Origin: Populus alba
Taxonomy: Eukaryota; Streptophyta; Magnoliopsida; Malpighiales; Salicaceae
Reading direction: 5' to 3'
Length of the DNA stretch: 64,000 bases
Assembly (NCBI RefSeq): GCF_005239225.2
Contig: NC_133288.1
Location: forward strand, 19,040,169 to 19,104,168
The notes below the pieces were generated by a model that worked only from the letters and a program-made list of their open reading frames with translations, was not told the DNA's origin and did not search any database. Positions within the stretch are counted from its first letter, which is position 1; every line of letters starts with the position of its first letter. A program made the position numbers and the translations under genes. Positions 12,350 through 23,751 of this stretch are shown here, piece after piece.

Positions 12350-12990
12350 AAAAAACTAGAAAAGACTTGGATATCCATGAAGAGCTAGCAAAAAAGACGA
12401 AAATTTTGTTGACTTTTCCTTAGTTGAAGAAGTTTTGAATGTAGCTGACAGTTGTATTATAAAAGGATACTTGTCAAAGTCTTGAAAGCGATGCTACTTT
12501 GAACGTGGAGTTTAATAATCTGCTGATTCCGCTGGATTAACACGAAAGAATCTCTCTTTGGGCATTGTTGGTCACGGAACAGCACGATTTCTTGAAGAAT
12601 GATGCACGATCGATTACTTCCACGAAATAAAATTGACTAGATTTTGCTATTATTAAAATTTGCACGATCAAAAAATATTGCCATAAATACCAATGATAAT
12701 TTTATTACGTAGAGGAACTAACCAGGAGGAGCAACATCTTTATATGCACTTACGTGAAACTTTAGTTTATGAAATAATTCCAATTAATTCCAAAAAAAAT
12801 GTTTTACCAATTCTAAGCCATGCAATCATCGTAGGCTGTAGCCAGCTAGCTCCTCCAATGTTAGCACTTAATTTTTTTTGACTCATTCAATTCTAAAGCC
12901 GTGCTCGCACGTAATGATCTCATAGATTACTGTTAGAGCGGACTTACTATATATTACGAATATTAAATGCATCACGGCTGTCGCACTCGA
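12350..12990. repeat. Array footprint X, first copy
   Basis: Matches 39.01-39.77 kb over several hundred bases, for example around GAAAGCGATGCTACTTTG and GAGGAACTAACCAGGAGGAG. A further partial copy lies at 39.81-39.92 kb. No coding function is evident. It is interpreted as spacer of an ancestral laccase tandem array. Confidence 0.7.
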
Positions 12991-13014
12991 GATTGCAATA
13001 TATTTAAAAATAAT

Positions 13015-13460
13015 TGATTGGAAATAATAGATTTCTGGTATTTTGTTTTTTAATGAGAAAATGTCTTGTTTAAGAAGTCGCCACCAAGTGTTATAGTCTC
13101 AAGGAACTCTAACTGCTCAATAAAGATTCTATGGTACGAGACTGGTTGTGGCTAGAGAAGGTATTAGCACCCCTGACACACCCTGTCTGAAGTAAGTTGT
13201 ATTGCTAGTTTTGTCTTAAATTGCTAAATTTTTTGTTTATTTTAGTTATGGCAGTTCACTAGCAATATTCCTGATTCTGGTATTAATGAATATTTAATTA
13301 CAGATACTACTAACTCTGGTGTTGGTAAATGTATCGGGGGGCGCAACGTCGTTTGGCAATGGCGGAGGCTATTTGCTGTGCCTCCTGTGTGAGGGGTTGT
13401 GTGTTGGGAAGGTTTTTTGGATTTAATAATAAAATTATGATTAATGTTTAGGAGCGAAGA
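13015..13460. mobile_element. LTR fragments of the gypsy family found at 15.0-17.3 kb
   Basis: The motif AAGTCGCCACCAAGTG near 13077 and the following 'ggtattagcacccctgac' stretch match the LTR at 15.16-15.29 kb. A second piece at 13338-13450 (CAACGTCGTTTGGCAATGG, then TGGATTTAATAATAAAATT) matches 15.04-15.17 kb. The order of pieces is rearranged relative to the intact LTR, so this end of the retroelement is scrambled. Confidence 0.55.
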
Positions 13461-14395
13461 GGATGGAGTGTGATAGTTTTGGAATGGGTTCTTCCTACCC
13501 TCAACATGGTCAGCCTCTTTCGTTTTACCTTTGAATCCCCTTTTCTTCACAGATGCAGAGATTCTATCACTCTTTATTCCTTGTTCTATGCGCTTAGCTA
13601 CTGCCACAACATCAGTAAATTGCTGGGCCGAATTACCCATCACAAGCTCGTAGTATGGGTCCTTGATGTGTTGGCAAATAAAGTCACCATCTCTTTGTCC
13701 AAGAGTGGGGGATGTATTTGAACAGTTAGGTCTCTACACCTTTGAGCATATTCTCTTATGCTTTCCTTGTCCCTTTTCTCTAGATTGGACAGATTGGTTC
13801 TATCAGGAGCAATGTCCATGTTGTACTTGTATTGTTTCACAAATGCATCCACCAAGTCTTTCCATTTACGGATTTTTATTGTTGTCTAATCTCATATACC
13901 AGCTTAACACTGCCCCACTTAAGCTATCTTGGAAAAAGTGCATCAGTAGTTTTTCATCGTGTATTACTTCTGCCATTTTATTGTAATAGGATTTGAGATG
14001 AGTCATGGGGTATTGTGTTCTAGTATATTTGATGAATTCAAGAACACGAACTTTTTTGGGATAACCACATTTGAGACCAGACACATTTTTTATGCTCATA
14101 CTGAATTGTACAAGTCTACCCCTTTAATGGCTCTAATTTGAGCTTCCAATGCCGCCATTTTATCTTGACCAATGCCATTAGATGACTTGGTCTTGTGGGA
14201 CTCATTGGCAAATGGATTTATGATTGCAGGGGTTGGTGCCGATGGAGTTGAGTGCACAAATGCTGGATTGTGTAGAGGTTCTTGACCATGTTCACTCATT
14301 GTTTCTTCAGGTTGAGCTATTGCCGAAGGGTAAAAAAAAAATAGTTGGCCGATTGGAAGGACCTTCACCAGAGGCATTTCTAAGTGTTTACTCAA
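13240..14395 (-). pseudogene. Ty3/gypsy gag remnant
   Basis: The minus strand carries a Retrotrans_gag-type capsid domain in broken frames. Pieces in order are FIKYTRTQYPMTHLKSYY and HFFQDSLSGAVLSWYMRLDN (14099-13866), then KQYKYNMDIAPDRTNLSNLE and REYAQRCRDLTVQIHPPLLD (13855-13640), then a stretch reading NSAQQFTDVVAVAKRIEQG (13643-13400). Stops and frameshifts separate them and no protease, reverse transcriptase or integrase follows, so the element is dead. The N-terminal frame (14395-14096) is glutamate- and alanine-rich like other gag leaders. It belongs with the LTR at 15.0-17.3 kb, in 5'LTR-gag order on the minus strand. Confidence 0.8.
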
Positions 14396-14399
14396 GTAA

Positions 14400-15000
14400 G
14401 CTAGTGAGGCGAGCCGCGCTTGCTTTCAGAGACTCTAACTCTTATTGGAAATGAGCGTCACGGTAAACACGCTCTTCATTTTCCATGTTTCTTGCTCAGA
14501 GTCGAGTGTTGTAAACTCTTTGGGGACCTATATTCAACCTGTTGCATGTATGTATGTTATTTACAATGGATGGATGTATATGTGTGGATGCATGTACATG
14601 CACATTTGGTATGAATGGAAAAAACCCATGCAGAATGAATAGCCAGGGAGTTCATGCTCTAAAGGAAGGTTCTAGGTCATTACATGATGGGTAGGTTTTC
14701 TACCTGGTCTTAAAAAGGTCTATGAACTGCCTAATGACCACCTCACATGAAGGCAGTGTAGGGGTTTATAAGGAATGGTTGGGGCACAGTGTGACCGCCA
14801 TTAGCAAGTAAACACTCAACTCATAGTTGGATGTTTCACATATCTGAACCCCGACGGGAAGTCATGATGCAAACCGCTACTCCCCTCCTAACCTAGAATT
14901 AGGTTTTATTTGCAAAATGCATGCTAAAGCAATAAAAATGCAAGCTAAAATTAAAGACCGACAATAGAAAAACAATCAAACAATCAAAGATTAGTCCAAC
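14400..15000 (-). other. Retroelement leader between LTR and gag
   Basis: Sequence between the presumed primer-binding site and the gag frame. It has no ORF of note and contains short ATG/TGC-rich repeats near 14545-14640. It is taken to be the untranslated leader of the same gypsy element. Confidence 0.4.
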
Positions 15001-15003
15001 CAA

Positions 15004-15034
15004 ACAAGGTGGTCCCCTGTGGAGTCGCCATCCT
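15004..15034 (-). promoter_or_regulatory. Putative primer-binding-site region of the gypsy element
   Basis: The minus strand reads CAACA then GGATGGCGACTCCACAGGGG. The CA end of an LTR followed at once by a TGGCGACTCC... stretch is the expected layout of LTR end plus tRNA-primer site. I cannot identify the tRNA. Confidence 0.35.
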
Positions 15035-15896
15035 GTTGCGAGGGGGGGTCGCGACGTCGTCTGGCGATGATGAAGGCTACTTGCCGTCATGCCTCCTGCG
15101 GTGAGGTGTGTTGTGTGCTGGAAAGGTTTTTGGATTTAATCATAAAATTATGATAATATTTAGGAGTCACCACCTAGTATTATGGTCACTAGGAACCTAT
15201 GGTCTGCGAGAGTCTGAGTAAGGGACTGGTTGTGCAAGGGGAAGACGCATCACCCCTAGTGCACCCTACCTAAGGTAAACTGCATTGTTGTTTGATTGTT
15301 TTTTTTTTGTTGGTCTTTTTTAAGGTTCAAGGCAGATCTCTCTTCATGAGAGAGTCTCTACCTTATCGGGTTAAATCCTAACTGTTCTAAAGTCTGAATT
15401 TTAGCATCGCATTTATTATACCTTGTATCTTTAATACTTGGGGGTGTACTTTATCGTTTAATTTTACACCCCATAAATATTAAAGTCTACATCTGGATCC
15501 AAAAAAATTGAAAAAGATTTTTGACATGTTGGCCAAATCCTAATGGATAATCATAAATTGGTTATGATATCCATTTTTTGATTTTTTTTTAAATATGAAA
15601 AAGATACAATTTTTTATTAAAAAAATATGCTTAGAAAAATTTTAGGATTTGGCCATATGCAGCAAAATATTTTTTTTGTTTTTAAAAAACGTTTTGAATT
15701 TTTTTTTTTGAGAAATATTTTGGAGAAAACCAATATTTTAATACCAGATTTGTATTTTACAGTGTAAATATACAACCAGATATCATGCAAAAAAAAATAT
15801 GCGAGAAAATCATATTTTTTTTTGAAATGATTTTGGAATTTTTTTTTATGTTTTTTTTTTTAAAAAATGTTATATATAACACACACACACACACAG

Positions 15897-15930
<34 letters not shown>

Positions 15931-17301
15931 TATATAATTATATATATATATATATATAATTCACCTGCATGAACAACAGGAAAGGAAGAAGAAGAAGAAG
16001 AAAAAGGAAAGGAGGGGAGGCTCAATTGGCTGAAGGGGTCGTGGCTGCTGTGATGAGGTGGTTCGACCAGTGGTTGCAGCGGTGGAGTTGGCTGGAGCAT
16101 CTGCAACTGGAAGAGGAAGAAAGAAAAAGAAGGTCTCCAGCGGGGAGAAGGAGGAGAGGAAGGAGAGGAGAGAGACGCGATGTCTGTTTTACAGCTACTA
16201 AACGTCTTTTGGTGCAGGAGAAAGGTTTCTGTGGTGGAGCTGATGGTGGGAAAACCAGTGATGGTGGTGGTGGTGGCTGAAAGCCACGATGGAGAGAAAA
16301 CGAAGAGAGAGGACAGTGCAGGAACCGAAAAGGCTGGTTTTTTTTTGCTTACTTTGGACTCGATCTTCTCCTTCAGGCCATCAATGGAGCCTCTATTTAT
16401 AGGCGGTGGAAGAGGGTAATCTCGTCTACCCCGGGGTAAAATTTCAGCCATTGATTCAGTTGGGAAGGATCCCAACCGTTGGCTCAAAGTAGGCATCCTG
16501 AGTTGTCAATTCTGCAGAAAAAGCAGCCTGAGTGGTCATGTTTAGGTCGGCGCCAGCGCCGTCTCGCTGCCATTCAGACTGAACTGTTTAATTGAAGATG
16601 TAGAGAAACTGCAGGGGATCATTTGCGTGCAAGATTTGTCAACTTTGGTGGCTGGTAGGTACACTAAAATGCAGCTGCAAAGTAGGCAACCGGACCAGCT
16701 TTTTCTAGAAAAAAGTGAAGAAGATAACGAACAGTTTTTGGCCAAATTTCATTTCAGTCCTCCATTTGTCAATTTTGTTCAATGGAGCCCCCTAATTGAC
16801 CATAAACTTTCAATTGCTTCCAATTTGGCCCCTAATTTCAACCAATTGACTTGGTAAAAATTAAATTTGATCTCTTAAAATTCCAATCTTCTCAATTAAG
16901 CCTAATTTAGGCTCCCAAACTTAATTGTTTTACCAATTAAGCCCCAAATAAAATTAATTTGACCCATTTAAAGTATAATTAAGTCCTTGCACTTAGTTAC
17001 ATCCTTTAATTGGACCCAAATTAATTCTTAAACATAATTAAAAATTCAAATAGGCCCAAGATTAAATCAAATTTAATTATGTCCTTGGACTTAATTTTTA
17101 TGCAAATTCGTCCAATAATCATTTAATTTGACCTTGAATTTGCATTGTTTTCTCCTTTTTTGGGCACAATGGGGTACACAAAATTGCAGCTTAATTCCCC
17201 AGCCTACTTTCTCCATATTGTCAGCCTTTATTTTATTTTATTTTATTTTTATTTTAAAAAGAAGTTATTTTTGGGGAATAACCCAGAATTAAGTTATGAC
17301 A
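15035..17301 (-). mobile_element. Long terminal repeat of a Ty3/gypsy-like element
   Basis: On the minus strand it begins TGTCATAACTTAATTCTGGG at 17301 and ends ...CAACA near 15030. It contains a GGTGGTGACTCC motif (about 15170), an AC/AT microsatellite (15880-15958), a C/T-rich stretch on the minus strand, and AATTAAGCC/TTGGCCCC-type segments at 16.7-17.1 kb. Orientation, motif order and sequence agree with the solo LTR at 46863-48617. Its outer edge abuts CACTA transposon sequence at 17302, so it appears to have inserted into that transposon. C/T-rich long frames inside it look spurious. Confidence 0.65.
15880..15958. repeat. AC/AT microsatellite inside the LTR
   Basis: A run of AC dinucleotides passes into long AT runs. 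Such tracts are common in these LTR copies; there is another at 47105-47152 in the solo LTR. Confidence 0.85.
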
Positions 17302-17420
17302 GGTGGTGTAGGTGCCTCTTCTTGAGAGGCATCTAAAGAAATATCTTCCTTGTAGCTAGAAGAATTAGCTGCGACCATATGTGAGTGGCGAACTGTGGTT
17401 TTCATTCTACATATCTACAC
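17302..17420 (-). pseudogene. Remnant first coding exon of the CACTA second gene (Transposase_24-like)
   Basis: Matches 56995-57115, the first coding exon of the intact gene in copy 2, including the segment coding for a GASQEEAPTPP-like stretch. It is cut off by the LTR at its downstream side. Confidence 0.6.
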
Positions 17421-17960
17421 AATTTATACAAATAATTAAATAATTAAATTCAAATGTTAAAAAAAAATTTCGATAGCATCTCCCCTATACTGGATGCTAC
17501 TCAAATCCACAAACCTGCAAATATTGACAATAACCACAACCAATTGACCCAATCTATATTAATTATTCCAACATATTCAATTACTAATTCTAAGGTAAAT
17601 TCAACATTAACAATTACAATTCAACAAATTATTCAATAATTATGCCAATACAACAATACAATAAATTCAAAAAACAATTCTAGACTTACAATTAAAATCA
17701 ATGGAAATAATTAAACACAAATCATGCAATAATAGAGTAAAATTACTAATTATTCCAACATATTCAATTACTAATTCTAAGGTAAATTCAACATTACCAA
17801 TTACAATTCAACAAATTATTCAATAATTATGCCAATACAAGAATAAAATATATTCAATAATTTTTTTTTAAAAAAAACTATGTACTTTAGGAATGAAATA
17901 TGCTTATCTTAATAATGTGTTGATACACCAACAATAAAATATATTCAATACAAGACTTTA
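17420..17960. repeat. AT-rich tandem duplication in the CACTA leader region
   Basis: The segment around TTCAATTACTAATTCTAAGG occurs at about 17577 and again at about 17764. The equivalent region of copy 2 (57.4-57.8 kb) holds three related copies. It lies upstream of the second gene's first coding exon and probably corresponds to leader introns. Confidence 0.6.
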
Positions 17961-18201
17961 TCTACATTATAAAAATACACCAAAATAAAAAACATAACAA
18001 AAATAAAAATAGCTAAAACAAAAAAACCCTTAAAGTAAAATGAAATAGATGAAACACATACATTTTAATCTGATGAAGATTCACAAGAAAACTTGTTAGA
18101 GATTGTAGGTGAAAGCTTTGAAGAATTGAGTGGAAAAAAATTGAAAGTGAAGGTGAAAAACAGAGGAGATGAAAAAATAAACTGAAGGGATGGTCGTTGG
18201 G

Positions 18202-18208
18202 ATTTATA
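18202..18208 (-). promoter_or_regulatory. TATA box of the CACTA second gene, copy 1
   Basis: TATAAAT on the minus strand directly downstream of the internal palindrome cluster. The equivalent in copy 2 is TATAAGT at 58185-58191. Confidence 0.5.
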
Positions 18209-18214
18209 GAGCAA

Positions 18215-18670
18215 TTTTACTGATGGATTCACCGACAGAAATAAAAAATAATTATTATTTTAATTTATTCTGTTAGTGAAGTGTCGAAAATCCATTGGTA
18301 ATTTTTGAATTTCGCATCAACATTTTTAATTACCCTCCATATTTTCGCAGTCCGTCGACAACCTAACACGGTCAGAGATGAATTTAATGCAACGCCCTTT
18401 GGAATTCACACAGTTCGTTGGTAATTTTATTGGTAATATTGACCTGGCGACACTTTCGACGAACTGCAAGCTGTCGGCAACGTCGTTGGTGATTGTGGCA
18501 TTTCAAGTAATTATTTTCGAACTCTTTGTGAAATGCCGATGTACGTTATCCCGTCGATATGGACGTCGGTAATTGTCGCATTTCAAGTAATTATTTTTGA
18601 ACTCTATGTGAAATGCCAACGGATGTATTTTGTCGGTATGGACATCGGTAATTATGGCATTATACAAGAA
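18215..18670. repeat. Internal palindrome cluster and decayed 80-bp repeats, CACTA copy 1
   Basis: Degenerate CCGACGGA/TCGTCGG motifs and about three copies of a unit containing GTGGCATTTCAAGTAATTA and CGAACTCTTTGTGAAATG. Copy 2 has seven copies at 58.48-59.06 kb. The CpG sites are eroded here to TG/CA, as expected for an older methylated copy. Confidence 0.7.
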
Positions 18671-18845
18671 AGATTATATTTGTAGTGCTTATTTACCTTC
18701 TTGCAAACACCTAAATGATAAACTGTTCATCATACAAAACAAAAACAACAATGCTTGAACAATAAATATTTCGTGTTACAAAATATATCATCCATAATAT
18801 ATATTACATGAAAAAAATGTTTAACACAGGGCTTCATTCTGATAG

Positions 18846-21070
18846 TTAGTCATAATTTTCTTTCTCTTCGTCATCAATTGAACAGTCATCACCTTCATTG
18901 CAATCTTCAATATGGATATCATCATCTTCATCGATATTTGCTTGTTCGCTAGAGCTTAAAACAACATTCAACTCCTCTGAGTCAGTGTCAATAAGACTAT
19001 CATCAAAAACATGAAAATTTGAATTTTCTTCCAAGTCAATCAAAGGAGCAACTCGATATGGTTCAACCAACTCACTAACTTGAAAGACTTCATCTCGCAC
19101 ACTTGTGTCTTCGTTCTCATCCTGAACAAGCTCGACATGACCCCTGAGTTTTGTTTTTAAAATGGATAACCAATCCACTATTGATCGATCCTTTTTAAAT
19201 GAAGAGGTGTATGCGTAAAAAACTTGTTGACATTGCTTTGCGAAAACAAAGACATCGTTTAATGTTGTGGAGTCTAGATTTTTGAGTTGATTTCAGACCA
19301 TAGTACGGATCAACTCTGATTCCTCTGTCAGTTGTGTCATACCAATAGCATTTGAATAAAAACACTTTATTCTGCTCGCTATGATATTGCAGTTTGATGA
19401 CCTCTTCTAATCTACCACAGTAGTCAACTTCTAACTCACTACTAGTCGATCCCTTAACACAAACACCGCTGTTGTATGTCTTTCTTCCATGTTTGTATTC
19501 TTCAGTATGGAAAACATATTCATTGACAAAATACCAATTGTAGCACTTAACTTTTCTTTCAGGCCTCAAGTTTAGTGAAGATAATGTCTTAATCGTACTC
19601 CTTCTCATTTGATAAACATTGTATGTAATGTACATCAATAAAAAATAAATGAACGAGAATATCGTAATGACATGCATACAATAATTTTGCAAGTTAGAAT
19701 GAGTTTATGATAATGCTTACATGTGTTCTGAACCACATGACAAATTGTTTATCTTGTAATTGAAAGATCTGGGATTCAGTTAATTTTGAGTTATAGGAGA
19801 GCAAATATTATCGATATTGCCTACAAGTGATAATGAGTGTATGATATTACAATATATAATTAATAGTATATTACTAACAAACTCATCAATCAACGGTTGA
19901 AGACAAACTTCTATATTCTAGCCCAGGCTGCTTGGACCGAGTATGACAATAGATAAAAACATGAACTCTGGCCTCATACACATTCCCAGTGGCAAGTTAT
20001 AAACTGTGAGTTTGACCAGCCAACAAGAATAAGAAGCAGCAAATGACCGAAATGGGTTGAATATGTCTATACATAACCCAAGACGCACATTCCTTGATTC
20101 AGCTGAAAAGTGAGGATGCACACTATTAAAGAGTTCCACGCTTTATCGTCAGAAGGATGCACCATCACTTTATCAACTGCATCATATGATTGGTGCCATG
20201 TCATGTGCTTAGCAGTCCTTGGTGACATGAATAACCTCTGTAGTCTAGGTGTGATTGGGAAGTATCGAAGTTTTTTATATGCCACTAGAGTCTTTCCCTT
20301 GCCAGTTCTAGGTTTGTAATGAGAATGCTTGCACGTCATGCACTCGGTTATCTCAACATTTTCAAGGTAGTATAACATGCAGAAGTTAGGGCACATGTCA
20401 ATTTTCTAGTATCCTAAACCGAGGGGTTTCATCATGGACTTTGCAACATAGAAGTTCTCTTTCAGCCTATTCCTTTTAGGTAAAATACTTCTCGCCCATT
20501 CAATAATTTTGTCATACCCAGCCTCACTCAACCCGTGATCTGACTTGATGGTGAACACCTATGCTATGACCGATAATTTACTGTGTTTTGTGCAACCATC
20601 TCATAATGGTTCATCAAAATCTTTCAACAAATAAAAAAACCTAGTTGCATCTGCATTAGGTGTTTCTTCTATGATTGGACATTGATTGACATTATCTTGA
20701 TTCATTCTCATTGCATCCATAACCATATTTCTGTAAGGATTTGTGTTGTCATTTACCACTTCATGCACGTTGCTAGCACTAGAAGTTGACCTAACCACCC
20801 TTTCTCCCATTATCTTCTTATTAACAAATGCTTCTCCATGTGCATACCAATACTGGTAATTCTCCATAAACCCTTTGTGTAGAAGATGCATCATTATAAC
20901 ATCTGGATGTAAATACTTTTTATTTTAACACTTCCTGCATAGACACCTAATACCACCTCCAGTAAAATTTCTGGAAATAGATGTTGTGAAATTAATAAAA
21001 CCCTGAACCCTGTTACAATAATCCATCCTCCACAATTCTTGGGGTGAATCTTGATACATCCATGACTTAT
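18846..21070 (-). pseudogene. Decayed TNP2-like CACTA transposase (Transposase_21, DUF4216 parts)
   Basis: The minus strand carries, in order, a Transposase-associated N-terminal domain (21070-20900, with MDYCNRVQGFINF and CRKC), an NDNTNPYRNMVMDAMRMNQ segment (20894-20601), the start of the Transposase_21 catalytic domain (20396-19918, with CPNFCMLYYLENVE, TCKHSHYKPRTGKGKT and RLGLCIDIFNPF) and the C-terminal DUF4216 region with its acidic tail (19692-18846, YHSEQNKVFLFKCYWYDTTD). The rest of Transposase_21 and all of the DUF4218 region are lost in a deletion near 19870. Stops, frameshifts and a CAA-to-TAA change in the N-terminal domain make it inactive. Confidence 0.85.
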
Positions 21071-22174
21071 ATCGAACCTCTATAAAATTATGATGACAAT
21101 ATGTATTAATTAACTATGTTAGGTAAATAAACTTGCTAAAATATTGGTTTATCTCGAGATTATCCAACAAACCAATCACAACTTCTCATAAATATTAAAT
21201 ATTCATGATCAATTATCAACATCCATACAAATTAATACATATAAATTTAAGGAAATTACAACTCCGCAATACCATTGATAAAACTTAAAACGGACCCATT
21301 AAGCAAGCTATTAATTATTTCAAAACAGCACATGTAATTCGGTAATTCCATAAAGTTTTAACAATTTACAAATAAATACAATCTAACAAAATCTAAAACA
21401 AACCATAACAAGTATAAATTTATACATTCATATACTACAAGTTTGTTTGAGAAATAACAATAAAACATGTACATCTATTAACAAAATACATATATTAAAA
21501 AAACAATAAAATTGACATTTAAATGTTAAAATTTAAAAAGATAGAATTACTTACAAAAATTGATAAAATCCATCGATAAATCAGGACACGGATGCTGTGA
21601 CCACAAAACTTCAAGAAATATAACCTGTTGTGCTGAGAAGAGGGAGATTTTTTTTTTTTTGGGGGGGGGGGTTGGTTGTTTGCAGAGGAGGAGAGTTGGG
21701 ATGAGAAAGAAGGAGAAATAGGGGAAGAGAGGGTCAGCAGAGTGGGCATATATTAACTTTTTCCGACGGTTTCACCAACGGATGTATTCCGTCAGTGAGT
21801 CCATCGACTATTCTGACGAAAAAATTGACATGTCACCGTACGGATTTTCCATCTTGAATCCCTCGGTAATTTCGTCAGCATTTTAAACGGTGAACCAGTC
21901 ACATCACTGTACGGAGCTGCCGTTTTGAATCCCTCGATAATTTCATCGGTAAAAATCACCCGCAAAAACCTCCACGTCAGTGAACCGTCTTTTTTTTTTT
22001 TTTTTTTTTTTTTAATTCTGAACTTTCAGTCCATAATTCTGTCGGTAACTACCGACCGCATGTTTTCGTCGGTATATACCAATGTATTACAAACATGGAA
22101 AAAAATTATATCGGTAAGTTCTACCTCAAATTACCGACAAAAATATTCCGTCGGTAAATCCGTTGGTTTTAAGT

Positions 22175-22189
22175 GAATTTCTAGTAGTG
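22175..22189 (-). repeat. CACTA terminal inverted repeat, copy 1
   Basis: CACTACTAGAAATTC read on the minus strand. The 3-bp target duplication cannot be tested because the other end is missing. Confidence 0.8.
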
Positions 22190-22600
22190 AAATTTAGGTT
22201 ATGACAATGACATTAATCCGACGCCTTGAGCAATTGAAGATTTAACGAAGTTAAAGGAGTATTCTTCTATTTTCTGGTTTTCCTAATATCCTTTTCTTAT
22301 CGATATAAGAATATGTATATTAGCAATTGTTTTTTAATATATTTTTTGTTTGAAAATATATTAAAATAATAATTTTTTATTTTTAAAAAATTATTATTGA
22401 CATTAAAACATCGAAATAATCTAAAAATATCAAAAAATTAATTTGAAGCAACAAAAAAAAAAATTTTAATTTTTAAAAAAACATTTTAAAATGCAAAAAA
22501 AAAAAAAAAACAAATAAATGATAGCACATGGTATTTTTTTTAGTTGTTATATTTATGTATCTAACTCCTAAGATCACATTGCAAATTTATCACAAAAAAC
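22190..22600. other. Intergenic DNA with dispersed AT repeat
   Basis: Between 22.32 and 22.56 kb lies another member of the AT-rich dispersed repeat seen in the laccase introns. No gene is seen. Confidence 0.5.
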
Positions 22601-23370
22601 ACGTCCTCGCTAATTGTTTTATGCTGGCGTATGAAAAGGGAAAATTAATGGGAAGTTTTCGGTGAATATTTTTCTTCTGTACTGTCCTTGCAGTGTTTGA
22701 TAGTTTTTCCTCTATCTGCCCACTCCGAATACTCTCTTTCGATCTCACTGATGAGGCCAAAAACAGCAAGAAAAGAAAGTGACCTTTTACCAAACAATAT
22801 TATTTTCTGGAGTCCAACAAAAACTAGTGTAAGAAATTAATTCTTCGCATGTAATTAGGTAGATGCTTGAAAAGCACGTAAACTAGTGCTAATATAAAAT
22901 TTTTATATTTTGTCTTATTTTAAATTAATAATTTTTTTTATATTTTTAAATCATTTTATTATATACAAATCAAAAATATTTTTTTAAAAAAAATATTTTT
23001 TTTTAATATTTTTTAAATAAAACATATTTTATTAAGTACTGTAACAATTCTGAATATTCCCTCGTAGCCCAGCAGTCAGCCACTTCGTTCACCTAACCAA
23101 AGAATTGAGGGTTTGTCCGACATACTTAGATATAACTAGTCAGTGGATTCCCTCGTGAGGCTTTTTCGATATAACTAGCCAGTGTAGCAATTAAAATACA
23201 TATTCACACAAAAAAAGGTATTTTTTAGCTAAAAATATCTTTTTTATTCATTTTTTAAAATTTAATAAAAATGTCTTTTTTTATTAGCAACATGGTTTTT
23301 GAATAAAAGCTATGAGCAATCAAACTAAATATTGTAAACACTTCCAATAATTTGAATTACGGAGAAAAAA
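22600..23370. repeat. Array footprint Y, first copy (downstream flank of LAC-B)
   Basis: 22.60-22.85 kb matches 39.95-40.13 kb (for example GCAAGAAAAGAAAGTGACC), and 23.13-23.37 kb matches 43.53-43.78 kb (CTAGTCAGTGGATTCCCTCG). The two matching halves flank the Helitron-like array at the other site. No coding function is seen. Confidence 0.7.
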
Positions 23371-23541
23371 AATATTTTTCTATCATGCCACACGATTTGT
23401 TGCTTTTATTTCGAGTGCTCCCAAAAGTATTAAAAAAATTGTTTTTGAAAAAACTTAATGATCCCACACACAAACGCTAATCATCTAGATTATAGATACA
23501 AATTATATAAAGGCTTAAGATGGGTGATCACCCATGAAAAT

Positions 23542-23547
23542 ATTTAT
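23542..23547 (-). terminator. Candidate polyadenylation signal of LAC-B
   Basis: AATAAA on the minus strand about 205 nt beyond the stop codon, at the same place as in LAC-A. Confidence 0.35.
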
Positions 23548-23751
23548 TCATGCAAGTATGAGTTTTATTGCAGAGGTTAGTACTTTGGCTCCGAATAGAA
23601 ATAACCAAAACCTACATGCACCTAGGATATTTCCCAACTTTACAACAAAATAGCAGAACTAGGGTTACATTATTCTTGCAAGTCATACAATAATAAATTA
23701 ATAATGCAACCAAATAATTGGCATAACATATGCTAAACAAACAAGAAGCGT

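Larger units (their letters stand above)
17302..22189 (-). mobile_element. Truncated CACTA (En/Spm-type) transposon, copy 1
   Basis: The right end is a CACTA terminus: the minus strand from 22189 reads CACTACTAGAAATTC. Behind it lie degenerate CCGACGGA-type palindromes (21.76-22.17 kb), the TNP2-like gene remnant (18.85-21.07 kb), an internal motif cluster (18.2-18.67 kb) and the first coding exon of the second gene (17.30-17.41 kb). The whole order matches copy 2 at 54.7-64.0 kb. The left third (rest of the second gene and the other terminus) is missing; the gypsy LTR starts exactly where the similarity stops. Relative to copy 2 an internal piece of about 1.5 kb is also gone. Confidence 0.88.

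Noticed and set aside
15870..16496. 208-codon Ser/Pro-rich minus-strand frame
   Set aside because: It is a product of the C/T-rich block and AT microsatellite of the LTR, with no domain.
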